A stretch of 42,312 nt of DNA from the NCBI GenBank assembly GCA_021846565.1, contig JAJZWS010000024.1, positions 1 to 42,312 on the forward strand, written 5' to 3'. Shown one piece after another: positions 32,828-41,362 of the stretch. This stretch comes from Bacillota bacterium. Its GTDB lineage: Bacteria > Bacillota > Sulfobacillia > Sulfobacillales > JAIMBI01. The first letter of the stretch is position 1; each line of letters opens with the position of its first letter. Under the pieces are notes generated by a model. The model saw only the letters and a program-made list of their open reading frames with translations, was not told the origin of the DNA and made no database searches. A program made the translations under genes and the position numbers.

Positions 32828-33946
32828 TTAGCGTGGAGCCACCCGCCACACCCGAGTTTGGTGCGGAGCCAGCTCGACGGTCCCCCGGCTTGCGGTGACG
32901 CCCGTCCACAGATCCCGAACCGTCGCGACCCCGGGCACGTGAGCCCAGGGGTCGGCGGCGGTGGGCGCATCGGTTTGGTTGAACAGCGCGACCGCCTGGC
33001 CTCCGTCGGCCAGTGGCTTGACCAAGAGGTGCACACCCGCCGCGTGCCACACGCGCCGGGCCTGTCGGCCCAGGGGATCCTGATTCACCGCGATGAGATC
33101 CCGGTTCCCCACGATGGCCCGGGTTTGCGCCGACAGGGCCCGCACGTCGCAGCCCAGCAGCAGCGGCGCGGCCATCAGGCACCACAACGCGAAGTGCGTG
33201 CGGTATTCTTCGTCCGTCATGCCGCCGTTGCCCACTTCCAGCATGTCGGGGTCGTTCCATCCTCCGGGGCCGGCAAAGGCGTCCAATCCCACATTGACGT
33301 CGAAGATGCCCAAGAGATCCCCCGACCAGCCCGATCGGGGCCGATGATACGCGTCCACGATGTCGCCGGTGGTGCGCCACAGATGGCCAAGCCCCCGGGC
33401 CCACTCCCACGGTTCCCCATGCCCCCAGTTGCACAGCGACAGGATGATGGGGCGCCCCGTGTCGGCCAACGCCTCCGAGACGCGGCCGTAAAGAATCTGA
33501 GCCACCTGGCGCTCGGTTTGGCCCGGAAAGTCTTCGAACGGCACATGGCACCAGTCCTGCTTCAGGTAGTCAATGTCCCAGCTGGCGAACGTCTCCGCAT
33601 CCTGACGCTCGTGCCCATAGCTGGCGGGCAGCCCCCCGCAGGTTTTCCGACCACAGTCCGAGTAGAGGCCCAGCTTGAGCCCCAGGCCGTGAGCCCGGCC
33701 TGCGAGGCGTCGGATGCCGCCGGGAAAGCGCACGGGGTCTGGCATCAAAGCCCCGGAGGCGCTTCGCTCCGGGGCCATCCAGCCATCGTCGATGTTCAGA
33801 TGGATGTAGCCCAACGCCGCGAGTCCACTCGCGACCAGGGCATCCATCGTCTCGTTGATGAGCGTCTCGTTGATATCCATCCCAAAGCGATTCCAGGTGT
33901 TGAACCCCATGGGCGGTGTGGGGCATAGTGTGCGGTCAATGGCCAC
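32828..33946 (-). CDS. Alpha-galactosidase, glycoside hydrolase family 27
   Basis: 372-residue retaining glycosidase releasing alpha-linked galactose (or related sugars). The GH27 barrel is clear: TPPMGFNTWNRF at the start, IHLNIDDGWM, GLKLGLYSDCGRKTCGG, nucleophile Asp131 in DYLKQDWCH, acid/base Asp195 in WRTTGDIVD, and GGWNDPDMLEVGNGG. A C-terminal beta domain ends the protein. I start at GTG 33946, where a GAGGTGA lies 7 bases upstream; the ATG at 33994 adds 16 residues with no family match. There is no signal peptide, so it works on sugars taken into the cell. The solute-binding protein gene upstream on the same strand is separated by a terminator. Confidence 0.93.
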   Translation of the reverse strand: MAIDRTLCPTPPMGFNTWNRFGMDINETLINETMDALVASGLAALGYIHLNIDDGWMAPERSASGALMPDPVRFPGGIRRLAGRAHGLGLKLGLYSDCGRKTCGGLPASYGHERQDAETFASWDIDYLKQDWCHVPFEDFPGQTERQVAQILYGRVSEALADTGRPIILSLCNWGHGEPWEWARGLGHLWRTTGDIVDAYHRPRSGWSGDLLGIFDVNVGLDAFAGPGGWNDPDMLEVGNGGMTDEEYRTHFALWCLMAAPLLLGCDVRALSAQTRAIVGNRDLIAVNQDPLGRQARRVWHAAGVHLLVKPLADGGQAVALFNQTDAPTAADPWAHVPGVATVRDLWTGVTASRGTVELAPHQTRVWRVAPR

Positions 33947-34049
33947 CGTCGTGTCACCTCGCTGTACAAGGTCGGCCTGCCAGGTGCCGCGCATGCGAGC
34001 CTGGAGCCACCCTCAGCATGCCGCGCGGGCGGTCCGCGGTCAAAGGGCG

Positions 34050-34088
34050 CACACAAAGCGGCGGAGGGACTCTCGCCCCCTCCGCCGC
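34050..34088 (-). terminator. Rho-independent terminator after the solute-binding protein gene
   Basis: Perfect 11-bp stem (34078-34088 with 34058-34068), 9-base loop, followed on the minus strand by TTTGTGTG. It lies 13 bases after the stop of the solute-binding lipoprotein gene and before the alpha-galactosidase start. Confidence 0.75.
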
Positions 34089-34101
34089 GCGTGAATTCGA
34101 A

Positions 34102-35799
34102 TCACGATCCGATGCGGACCTCGTTGGGCGGCGTCCCCAAGTAGGCGCTGTAGTTGCTGTAGAAGCCCTTCACATAATTGGCCACCGCGTAGAACGTCGG
34201 CGCCAACGGCACGTACAGGACGGGCAGCTGCTGCGCCGCGTACACTTGGTACGCATCGAACCGCTGGTGAACCTGCGCCGCCGTGCCGCTCTCCACCGTG
34301 GTCACCTGGATGAGATGGTTCATCGTCGAGCTGGAATATCCCCCGAAGTTGGCGCCGCCGCCGGGATTGAACAGACCGTCCCCGGACGGGTAGTAGTCGG
34401 GAACGTAGCTCCAGCCGCCGCCCCACGACAGGAGAACCCACTTGCTGGGGTCGGACGCACCGTTGGCGATTACCTGGCTGAACGGCTCCTGACGAATAGT
34501 GACGTCAATCCCTTCCTGCGCCCAGTCCTGTTTCAGCAACTGAGCGATGTTGGTTTGCGTCGTGGACCCACTCGCTACCAGGAAGTCAAAGGCGAGCTTC
34601 ACCCCGTTCTTGGTCATGACGCCGTTCTGGAGTGTCCAGCCGTTTTTCTCCAGCAGCGCCTTCCCCTGGGCCGGGTTGAACGGGTACGGGTTCTTGAGGT
34701 TCTTGTCGAAAAACACGTTGGGGGGCTGCTCGGGCACCGGGTCGTAGACGGGGTACCCATACCCTTGGTACAACGCCTTCACGATGGCAGTCTGGTCAAT
34801 GCCCAGCTGCATCGCCTGGCGGAAGTACAGCTGGTTGAAAAGCCCGCCAATGCCGGGCGTCTGGTTCGACAGGTTAGGCTGGATATAGTTAAAGCCGGGG
34901 TAGTACAGCGGCTTCACGACATAGCCCTTCAGCTGCTTGGCCTCTTTCAGGAGCGAGAATGGGATCGTGCCCTGCTGAATCGTGCCCTTCTTCATCTGCG
35001 CAAACTCAGCCACGTTGGACGTCTCGGCGGAAAAGATCTGCGTCTGGATGGTCGGCTTAGGCGATCCGCCGAACGACGGGTTGATTTTGAATTCCCAGAA
35101 TTGGTTCGGTACCACCTTGACCAGCCGATACGGACCGTCAATCACCCGGAAGTTGGCGTTCATCGGCTGGCCGCCGATGTTCTTGATGTAAGCCAGCTCC
35201 TGGGTCATGTTGGTGGGGTACTTGTCCCACACCTTGACCGGGACCGGGGTCAACTGGGAGATGGCGTTCAACTCGAACCAGGTGGGGTTCACCCCTTGGG
35301 TCGTCGTGATTTGCACCGTGTCCTGATTGAGTGCGGTCACGCTCTTGAATTCACCGGGCATGCCCCCGATGCCAAGGCCGCACGCTGCCCACGGCGCGTT
35401 GCTGGCGGCTGACGCCTTCATGACCTGAAACTGAAACACCACATCCTGGGCCGTCACCGGGGTGCCGTTGGACCACTTCCACCGCGGATTGATGTGAACG
35501 TCAAACACGTTGTCGGTGTTGTTCACGGTGATGCCCTTGGCCACCGACTGGGACCAGTTGATCGTGCCGTTGCTGTTGATCCACAGCAAATCCTGGTAGT
35601 CCATCCCAAACAGCGTGCCGCCACACGCCGTGGTGGACCAGATTGGATACCACCACGACGGGGACACACCGGCCCCGAGCGCAACGTCCAACTGACTGGG
35701 ATGGGTGGGCGCCGCCGTCGAGGATCCGGCGCCGCACCCGGCCAGCAACAGGGCAAAGGCAGCGAGGCTGGCGCCCACGAGGCTTTTCAAACGGTGCAT
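34102..35799 (-). CDS. ABC transporter solute-binding lipoprotein, family 5 (oligopeptide/nickel/oligosaccharide type)
   Basis: 565-residue extracytoplasmic binding protein. A lipoprotein signal peptide ends in LLAGC (Cys22), followed by a Ser/Ala/Thr-rich linker (GAGSSTAAPTHPSQ). The SBP_bac_5 fold is seen in WKWSNGTPVTAQDVVFQFQV, GPYRLVKVVPNQFWEFKINP, YFRQAMQLGIDQTAIVKALY and ALLEKNGWTLQNGV. ATG 35799 has AAGGGAG 9 bases upstream; the longer frame to 36084 is not family-like. Neither permeases nor ATPases lie beside it, so it is an orphan whose transporter must be elsewhere. Some family members bind oligosaccharides, so supply of alpha-galactosides to the nearby GH27 enzyme is possible but unproved. 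Confidence 0.93.
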   Translation of the reverse strand: MHRLKSLVGASLAAFALLLAGCGAGSSTAAPTHPSQLDVALGAGVSPSWWYPIWSTTACGGTLFGMDYQDLLWINSNGTINWSQSVAKGITVNNTDNVFDVHINPRWKWSNGTPVTAQDVVFQFQVMKASAASNAPWAACGLGIGGMPGEFKSVTALNQDTVQITTTQGVNPTWFELNAISQLTPVPVKVWDKYPTNMTQELAYIKNIGGQPMNANFRVIDGPYRLVKVVPNQFWEFKINPSFGGSPKPTIQTQIFSAETSNVAEFAQMKKGTIQQGTIPFSLLKEAKQLKGYVVKPLYYPGFNYIQPNLSNQTPGIGGLFNQLYFRQAMQLGIDQTAIVKALYQGYGYPVYDPVPEQPPNVFFDKNLKNPYPFNPAQGKALLEKNGWTLQNGVMTKNGVKLAFDFLVASGSTTQTNIAQLLKQDWAQEGIDVTIRQEPFSQVIANGASDPSKWVLLSWGGGWSYVPDYYPSGDGLFNPGGGANFGGYSSSTMNHLIQVTTVESGTAAQVHQRFDAYQVYAAQQLPVLYVPLAPTFYAVANYVKGFYSNYSAYLGTPPNEVRIGS

Positions 35800-35875
35800 G
35801 ACTGCGTGCTCCCTTCTTGCCTTCCGGCAATGACCGAATCGATGGAGAAACCCTCCACTTTTACAAGAGTCAGAA

Positions 35876-35881
35876 CTTATA
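35876..35881 (-). promoter_or_regulatory. Candidate -10 (TATAAG) for the solute-binding protein gene
   Basis: TATAAG on the minus strand, about 77 bases before the ATG at 35799, in a locally AT-richer stretch. No convincing -35 at the right distance. Confidence 0.3.
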
Positions 35882-36089
35882 CTTCGATTGCCGACAGGCG
35901 GATCCCTGCCATGAGGCGCCTCAAGCCAAATCATCGGGTCCTTCAAGGCAGAGTTGATGGCAACGCCACTCGTGCCGCAGATTGGAGAACGAGGTTGAGC
36001 CCCCGACCCGAAGGCGTCGATGAGACATGGAGCCCCTCGGCCATTCCCAAGACTGCGTTCCCGCCGCACTTCACGCATGTGCATAAATT

Positions 36090-36890
36090 GTGACCGGTGC
36101 CGAACCCGAGGTCGGGGTACCCCGGACGCGTGGCCGCCACTGGATGGGGTGGTCCGAAGGCGCGTGTTGCAGCATAGAGCTGCCCCAACGCCTGTGGGTC
36201 GCCTGGCCGCCGATTGTGGATTTGACCCAGGGAACGGTCATCGAACACGAGGCGCTGATCCGAGGCCCGACCGCGTCGCGGTGGCCCCAACCGCCCCAAC
36301 GGTTCGGGTGGGCCAAGGACGTGGAACCGTCCGACGTGCTAGAGATGACGTGTCGGCAGTTGGCATACTGTGGACAATCGGTGGCCGACGTTGCTGAATC
36401 CGTGGGAGCGCCCGCATGCTGACGAGGTACCTTGGGCGATTGAGACCTCGGAGCAGCAGTCCGCCCTACACAATCCTTCCCTGCGGTCGGCCCTCGACTG
36501 ACGGCGAGAGACGGGCGACCTCATCGTGATGGACGCCTACGGGATCGGGTCGCCGCGGCGGCAGCGCTGGCCATCCCGCCGCATCTTCTGACGGCGGATC
36601 GGCAGCAGATCGCCAACATCGACAGCAACCAGCAAAAGCCGGTATGGGGCGGGCGATGCGCACCGGAACCCACGATCTGCGCATTCGGATACCCGCGGAC
36701 GGCCGTTCTGCCCACATGCCACCTCACCTTCTGCGCCCAGTCCACCGCCCAATCCCCCATCCCAAGCGGTGTGGCCGACCGCCGGCGTCGGTCCGTGGCG
36801 TGGAACCCCGCAGTCGGGACCCTCCTTGGCTGCGCGCCGGAGGACCGGGTGGCCAGCCCCTGCTTTGAGAGCCAGTCGACATCAGGATGA
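36090..36890 (+). pseudogene. Decayed EAL-domain (cyclic di-GMP phosphodiesterase) gene
   Basis: The first piece (36204-36420) reads RLWVAWPPIVDLTQGTVIEH then EALIRGP; the EAL motif itself is intact at 36249-36257. A stop at 36420 follows. In another frame 36439-36498 reads IETSEQQSALHNPSLRSALD, then a stop, then GDLIVMDAYGIGS (36511-36550), where active enzymes have DDxGxG; the second Asp is Ala. Further downstream only scraps remain. This order (EAL, E-x-x-E/Q, DDFGTG) identifies an EAL domain broken by at least one frame change and two stops. It cannot make a working phosphodiesterase. Confidence 0.6.
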
Positions 36891-37383
36891 AGACGGGCGA
36901 CGCTGACCGGCCCGTGCCCGCTGGTGCACAGCATGGTGTCGCAGCCACCTATCCCGTGGTGGGCAGCACCCGGGGCCGCGCCGGGCAGCGTCACATCCTA
37001 CAGATGGGGGTCGCGCCGCTGTTAGATGCGGCTCGGGGACGGGTCGTGGAGACGCTGGAGCCGTTTCAGCCACAGGCGGCGTGACCATCGACCGCACCGC
37101 CGCGCCAAGAGGCCCCCGTCGTCGGCAGCCGATGCAGATCGCGTGGCAGGGCGCCGGCACCCGGCGCCCGACTGGGCAACCAGCGTTGGGGAGACCAGAT
37201 CCCGGCGCACCTAGCGGCTGCCACGCGGCGGTGGCCGTTCGAGAGTCCCCCGCCGGTCGATCGGTCACCGCGCGGGATGCGGCCGTACCCGGCCGGTCGC
37301 TGCCGCCCAGGTTGGCGCGCCGTGGCGGCGTCCGGCGACCCTGACCCCACACGGGTCACCCATCCCATTGCCGTCCAAACTCC
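36891..37383. other. Non-coding or decayed sequence
   Basis: About 490 bases. The frame 36887-37084 (ending MGVAPLLDAARGRVVETLEP) looks vaguely protein-like but I do not recognise it; it may be relic material continuing from the EAL pseudogene. No RNA gene, repeat or clear promoter seen. Confidence 0.35.
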
Positions 37384-38076
37384 TCAGCACTGCCACAGCA
37401 GGGCGGCAAAGCCGGGACGCGCCCCGCTTTGGGGACCATCGTCCTCGATCGCTGCTGCCGCCGTGGCACCGGGCCAACCCACCGGACTTGCCCACAACCC
37501 GCAGCGCATGACGTCGGCGGGCCGTCCCATCCACTGCGCGAGCGTCTCCGGATCGAAGAAGCGCGCGTGGTGCCAGACGGATTGCGCATCCGAGCGGCCG
37601 CGGATCTGATAGTACTCTGCCCATGGGCCGGAGGCGAGAATCAGGCCCACGACCAGCCGCCCGCCGGGGGCGATGACGCGGGCGGCCTCTTGGAGGGCGC
37701 GGGCAGGATTCTCGACAAACTCCAGCGCTACGTGCACCAGTCCTCGGTCGAATTGGCCGTCGGGAATCGGAAGCTGGGTCACATCGGCCTCCATCCAGGC
37801 GGGGCACACGGCGCCGCCCCCCGCAGCGAGAGGTTTCGCCCGTGCGACGGACAGCATGGCACGAGAACGGTCGACGCCCACGAGGCGGCATCCGGCGTCA
37901 GCCATCCGCACGGTGTAGGCGCCGGTGCCGCATCCGAGATCCACAACCCGGAGTCCCGGCCTCAACGCGAGCAGGCGCCACAGCAGATCTCGCTCCACCC
38001 GGTCGACATACTGACCAATCTCCGTTTCGCAATAGCGGTCATAGCGATCGGCCACGCGCTCGTCGAACACGTTCAC
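37384..38076 (-). CDS. SAM-dependent methyltransferase (class I, UbiE/type 11-like)
   Basis: 230-residue class I methyltransferase. Motif I VVDLGCGTGAYT (44-55) binds S-adenosylmethionine, GVDRSRAML is the acidic loop, ADVTQLPIPDGQFDRGLVHV covers motifs II/III, and EAARVIAPGGRLVVG is motif III/post-III. The N-terminus FDERVADRYDRYCETEIGQY is typical of small-molecule methyltransferases that alkylate lipids, quinones or metalloids; the acceptor is not predictable. GTG 38076 is chosen because GAGGAGG lies 6 bases upstream; the GTG at 38082 abuts that site. No operon partner; a good promoter is found upstream. Confidence 0.88.
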   Translation of the reverse strand: MNVFDERVADRYDRYCETEIGQYVDRVERDLLWRLLALRPGLRVVDLGCGTGAYTVRMADAGCRLVGVDRSRAMLSVARAKPLAAGGGAVCPAWMEADVTQLPIPDGQFDRGLVHVALEFVENPARALQEAARVIAPGGRLVVGLILASGPWAEYYQIRGRSDAQSVWHHARFFDPETLAQWMGRPADVMRCGLWASPVGWPGATAAAAIEDDGPQSGARPGFAALLWQC

Positions 38077-38142
38077 CCGCACCCTCCTCGATCAGACGGC
38101 GGCGGTCCTGACTCTTCTCGCACGTCGGTCCCCTGCATCATA

Positions 38143-38171
38143 ATTGTATAGCCGCTCTGGTGACGGGTCGA
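38143..38171 (-). promoter_or_regulatory. Candidate sigma-70 promoter for the methyltransferase gene
   Basis: TCGACC (38171-38166, 4 of 6) and TACAAT (38148-38143, 5 of 6) are separated by 17 bases on the minus strand, about 67 bases before the GTG start. Flanked by a short AT-rich stretch in an otherwise GC-rich region. Confidence 0.5.
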
Positions 38172-38718
38172 TGGATCCCCGCGCGAGGGCCAGGGTCCCC
38201 CGAGCGCCACCGAAGCCGTCGCCCCACCGCGCTCACATGCGGCCGAACACGGTGGGCGGACCGACCTCGCCTCACGGATGGGTCGGCGGCGTGGACCCCC
38301 AGCAGGCGCGCTGTGGCAGAAGGGGACTCAGGCATCCTTCGCCCAAGCTCGCCAGATCCAAGGCGCCGGAGAACACCGCTTTCCCGTCACATGCTTCTCG
38401 AACGCAAACCCGGTGGGGCAGCGATGTGGGAACCGTTACAATGGCTCGGGCGGGCGCGGCGGCTCTCCGAGCGAAGGGCACCACGACACCTTGACGGAAC
38501 AGCGGGCGATGGCACGACGGCGCGGCACTTGGGGTCAGCTTAGCGACGGACACGCTTCAGCGGCGTCCGAGCGGTTTGGGTCGTTGCCTTCCCCCACCAG
38601 CGATCGCCCCTGGGCGGGCGATCCCCAGTTGGCCGCCGGGATTGGGTTTCGTCAGGTGACCCACGGGCATTGGGCAACTGCCGCGACGCCGAGCAGGTCG
38701 GCTAAGGGGGTGCGAGAC
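38172..38718. other. Upstream region of ctaA
   Basis: About 550 bases with open frames on the plus strand that show no family resemblance and low-complexity arginine/serine/glycine content. A TTACAATGG at about 38436 could be a -10 for the downstream gene. I see no riboswitch or RNA gene. Confidence 0.4.
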
Positions 38719-39666
38719 ATGGAGAGGCATGCGCTCCGCACGCTGCGTCGTTGGACCGATACAGCCACGGTAGGCCTCTACGTCGTCATTTTATTGGGAT
38801 TTCTGGACACATTCACTCTGTCCGCCGAAGGATGCGGGGCCGAATGGCCCCTGTGCGACGGCGGCGTGACACCTGGGCCCGGACTAAAATCTGCGGTGGA
38901 GTACGGACATCGGGCCGTGACGGGTTTGGTGGCTGTGCTGGTGGTGGTGGTCGTGGTGTCGGCCTGGCGTCGATTTTCTCAGCCCCGGCAGGTCCGGTGG
39001 TTTGGGGCCATTGGGTTGGGGTTCGTCGCCATTCAGTCGGCGCTGGGCGCAGCCGCCGTGCTTCATCCCGAGTCCGCCCCTATTCTGGCGCTGCACTTCG
39101 GGTTTTCCCTGCTGGCGCTTGGCGGCATCGCTCTGATGGATGTAACCCTGCGGCAGCTGGAGCGCTCGCAGACCGGGTGGACGTTTCGACAGCGAGACAT
39201 TGCGCCCGCACTGCGCCGCTACATCTGGCTCGTCCTCGCATACACGATGGCGCTGATCTATTGGGGAACCTACGTGTCCCATCGCGGTGCAGGAACGGCG
39301 TGTCAGGGGTGGCCCTTGTGCAACGGTCAAGTATGGCCGGGATTCCACGGACTGGAAACCTTGATCTTCATCCATCGCTTGGGCGCGCTGATGGAGGCGT
39401 TGCTGGTCACCGTGTTGGCCTGGGCGGTTCGGCGAGGCAGCCGCCAGCGACCGGATATGACGCGCGCCGCCCACGGAACGTTGATTCTCGTTGGAATGCA
39501 AATCGTCAGTGGAGCATATTTAATATTGTCTAACTTAAGTTTGCCAGCTGAAATACTTCACGTTGCCATAGTCACTGTATTGTTCATAATGTTATCTTAT
39601 TTGGCGATCCAAAGTCTCCATAACGAACCATTGCCGCATGCGGAGCTGCAGACTAGTGTCGAGTGA
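38719..39666 (+). CDS. ctaA: Heme A synthase, COX15/CtaA family
   Basis: 315-residue integral membrane protein with 8 predicted helices that oxidises heme O to heme A for aa3-type terminal oxidases. The four heme-ligand histidines fit the two-bundle pattern: His64 (EYGHRAVTG), His126 (LALHFGFS), His219 (FIHRLGAL) and His281 (EILHVAIV). Cysteine pairs in the extracytoplasmic loops are Cys39/Cys46 (CGAEWPLC) and Cys195/Cys201 (CQGWPLC), as in Bacillus-type CtaA. ATG 38719 has GGGGG about 10 bases upstream; the longer frame from 38278 is not family-like. No ctaB or oxidase genes are in the window. The last 150 bases are strikingly AT-rich (41 G+C in 120 bases at 39481-39600). Confidence 0.94.
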   Translation: MERHALRTLRRWTDTATVGLYVVILLGFLDTFTLSAEGCGAEWPLCDGGVTPGPGLKSAVEYGHRAVTGLVAVLVVVVVVSAWRRFSQPRQVRWFGAIGLGFVAIQSALGAAAVLHPESAPILALHFGFSLLALGGIALMDVTLRQLERSQTGWTFRQRDIAPALRRYIWLVLAYTMALIYWGTYVSHRGAGTACQGWPLCNGQVWPGFHGLETLIFIHRLGALMEALLVTVLAWAVRRGSRQRPDMTRAAHGTLILVGMQIVSGAYLILSNLSLPAEILHVAIVTVLFIMLSYLAIQSLHNEPLPHAELQTSVE

Positions 39667-39805
39667 AGTCCAATCACCCCGCAATCACACGGCCTGGTGC
39701 GGAGAGGCGGTCGTCGATCGCGCTGCGTTGCTGAGAGCGGAGCGCCCTGGCATCCGAGGAATCCTCTTAGCCGCACGGATCGTCGGGACCGGGAGAAGCC
39801 GTGGC

Positions 39806-40930
39806 TCACAGGGAGCCGCGCTCATGGGGGCGGTCCCGCCCCATCGCGAGCCAGCGGCCGAGGTGGGCGGCGGCCTCCTCCGCCGCCCGGGCACTGTCGC
39901 GCATCGCCATCGACCGGCTCGTCGGTCCCAGCGTGAGCGGAAATGCCGCGGCGAGGCCCGCGCGATACACCGCATCCATAGCGTCCCGGTCGCCAAATTC
40001 GCCCACCAGCGCGACCACGGGCGTGTTCGCCACCCGTGCGTGCGCGAGAACGGTTCCCACAACCTTGCCGTCCAGCGACGAGGCGTCGAGGCGCCCCTCT
40101 CCCGTGATGACGAGGTCCGCCCACGTCAGCTGTGACTCCAGCTGCACCAGCTGGGCGATGGCCTCCGCACCAGGCGTCAGCACTCCGCCAAGCGCGGCAA
40201 GTGCCATACCGGCCCCGCCGGCCGCCCCCGCCCCCGCCAGCGTCCGAAGCGGCCGGCCCACCACCTGCTCAAGACACTGGCCCAGCACATCCATACGCTC
40301 CGCCAGCACCGGCAAGTCAGCGGGAGCCACCCCCTTCTGCGGACCAAAACGGTAAACCGCCCCGCGCGGTCCCCCGGCGGGCACATTCACGTCGCACCAG
40401 CACGTGAGCGGAATCGGATAGGGCGGCACGTCGAAAATCTGGGGTGCCGTCGGGAGGCCCTCCGGCGATGCCTCGGACCTCGCGCCCATGGCGTGGAGCA
40501 AACCCCATCCGCCATCCGTCGACCCGGTGCCCCCCAGTCCCAGCCACACGCGTCGGGCGCCCCCGTCGCGGGCGGCCACCAACATGTCACCCAGTCCCAC
40601 ACTGGTGGCACGGGCTGCGTCGCGGGGGCGCTGCCGCTCCGGCACCCATCCGGGTCCGTCGGCTGCCTCCAGGACCCACGTGTGGTCCGGCAGCACCAGC
40701 ACCGGAGCCTGACGAGGCCGCCCGTAGGCGTCTCGGACGCGGATGGTCCGCAGGTCGCCGCCCAGGGCGGCCCGCACCACGTCGCGCGTGCCTTCGCCGC
40801 CGTCAGCCAGGGGGCACGGGGTAACCTTGGCGTCAGGCATCGTCCGTTGGAGTCCCACCGTAATCGCCGCCGCCAACCGCCGCTGGTCCAAGGCCCCCTT
40901 CAGCGAGTCCGGTGAAACCAGCACGTTCAC
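39806..40930 (-). CDS. Glycerate kinase (GarK/GlxK family)
   Basis: 374-residue kinase phosphorylating D-glycerate, giving 2-phosphoglycerate in most members of this family. The family motifs are intact: SPDSLKGALDQRRLAAAI, PLADGGEGTRDVVRAALGGD, WLGLGGTGSTDGGWGLLHAM, CDVNVPAGGPRGAVYRFGPQ followed by KG, and ADLVITGEGRLDASSLDGK. GTG 40930 lies behind a GGAGATGAGG box. It starts 21 bases after the small aconitase-X subunit gene and is read with it, so its substrate may come from that dehydratase's pathway. It offers a direct contrast to the degenerate homologue at 18759-19811. Confidence 0.94.
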   Translation of the reverse strand: MNVLVSPDSLKGALDQRRLAAAITVGLQRTMPDAKVTPCPLADGGEGTRDVVRAALGGDLRTIRVRDAYGRPRQAPVLVLPDHTWVLEAADGPGWVPERQRPRDAARATSVGLGDMLVAARDGGARRVWLGLGGTGSTDGGWGLLHAMGARSEASPEGLPTAPQIFDVPPYPIPLTCWCDVNVPAGGPRGAVYRFGPQKGVAPADLPVLAERMDVLGQCLEQVVGRPLRTLAGAGAAGGAGMALAALGGVLTPGAEAIAQLVQLESQLTWADLVITGEGRLDASSLDGKVVGTVLAHARVANTPVVALVGEFGDRDAMDAVYRAGLAAAFPLTLGPTSRSMAMRDSARAAEEAAAHLGRWLAMGRDRPHERGSL

Positions 40931-40951
40931 ACCCTCATCTCCTCTCCCCGT

Positions 40952-41362
40952 TCAGGTCACCAAGCGAAGATCGCGCTTGGCCGGTCGCAACTCAGCCCAT
41001 CGGGCGGTTCGCAGCTGCTCCCAGGCCTCGACCGACAGCCCATCGGCTATGGGCACCCCCGCCATCACCGCTCCATGCACCATAACGGAATTGGTGATGC
41101 CAAAGATGAAGGCCAACGGCGCGAGCCCTCGCGAGTGCAGGTCCAAAAAGGCCCATCCAGCCGCCACACCCCCTTTGGCCGTCGGGAAGGCGACGATCGA
41201 CCCGGCCAATTGGTGCCCGTACAGGCTGTGTCCCACGCGCGTAACCACGCCGGTCGCACGGTCCAGATCATAGCGCGGACTAAACCCGTCGGCGGACACC
41301 AACAGCGGGCCCTCGACCCGAGCGCCGTACGCCCGCGCCAGCTTGACGAATTGCTCGCTCAT
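40952..41362 (-). CDS. Aconitase-X small (swivel, DUF126) subunit
   Basis: 136-residue swivelling domain of an aconitase-X type dehydratase. Typical sequence: SADGFSPRYDLDRATGVVTR, GHSLYGHQLAGSIVAFPTAK, GGVAAGWAFLDLHSRGLAP, and ITNSVMVHGAVMAGVPIAD. In the archaeal mevalonate pathway the homologous pair is phosphomevalonate dehydratase; bacterial fused forms dehydrate cis-3-hydroxy-L-proline. Split subunits are seen here. The ATG overlaps the stop of the large subunit (ATGA), and glycerate kinase follows after 21 bases. Substrate cannot be predicted. Confidence 0.88.
   Translation of the reverse strand: MSEQFVKLARAYGARVEGPLLVSADGFSPRYDLDRATGVVTRVGHSLYGHQLAGSIVAFPTAKGGVAAGWAFLDLHSRGLAPLAFIFGITNSVMVHGAVMAGVPIADGLSVEAWEQLRTARWAELRPAKRDLRLVT

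Noticed and set aside
33916-35412. 498-codon plus-strand frame
   Set aside because: Antisense shadow of the solute-binding lipoprotein gene; no family features.
36887-37084. Small frame ending in MGVAPLLDAARGRVVETLEP
   Set aside because: Could be relic coding sequence but I recognise no family and there is no ribosome binding site.
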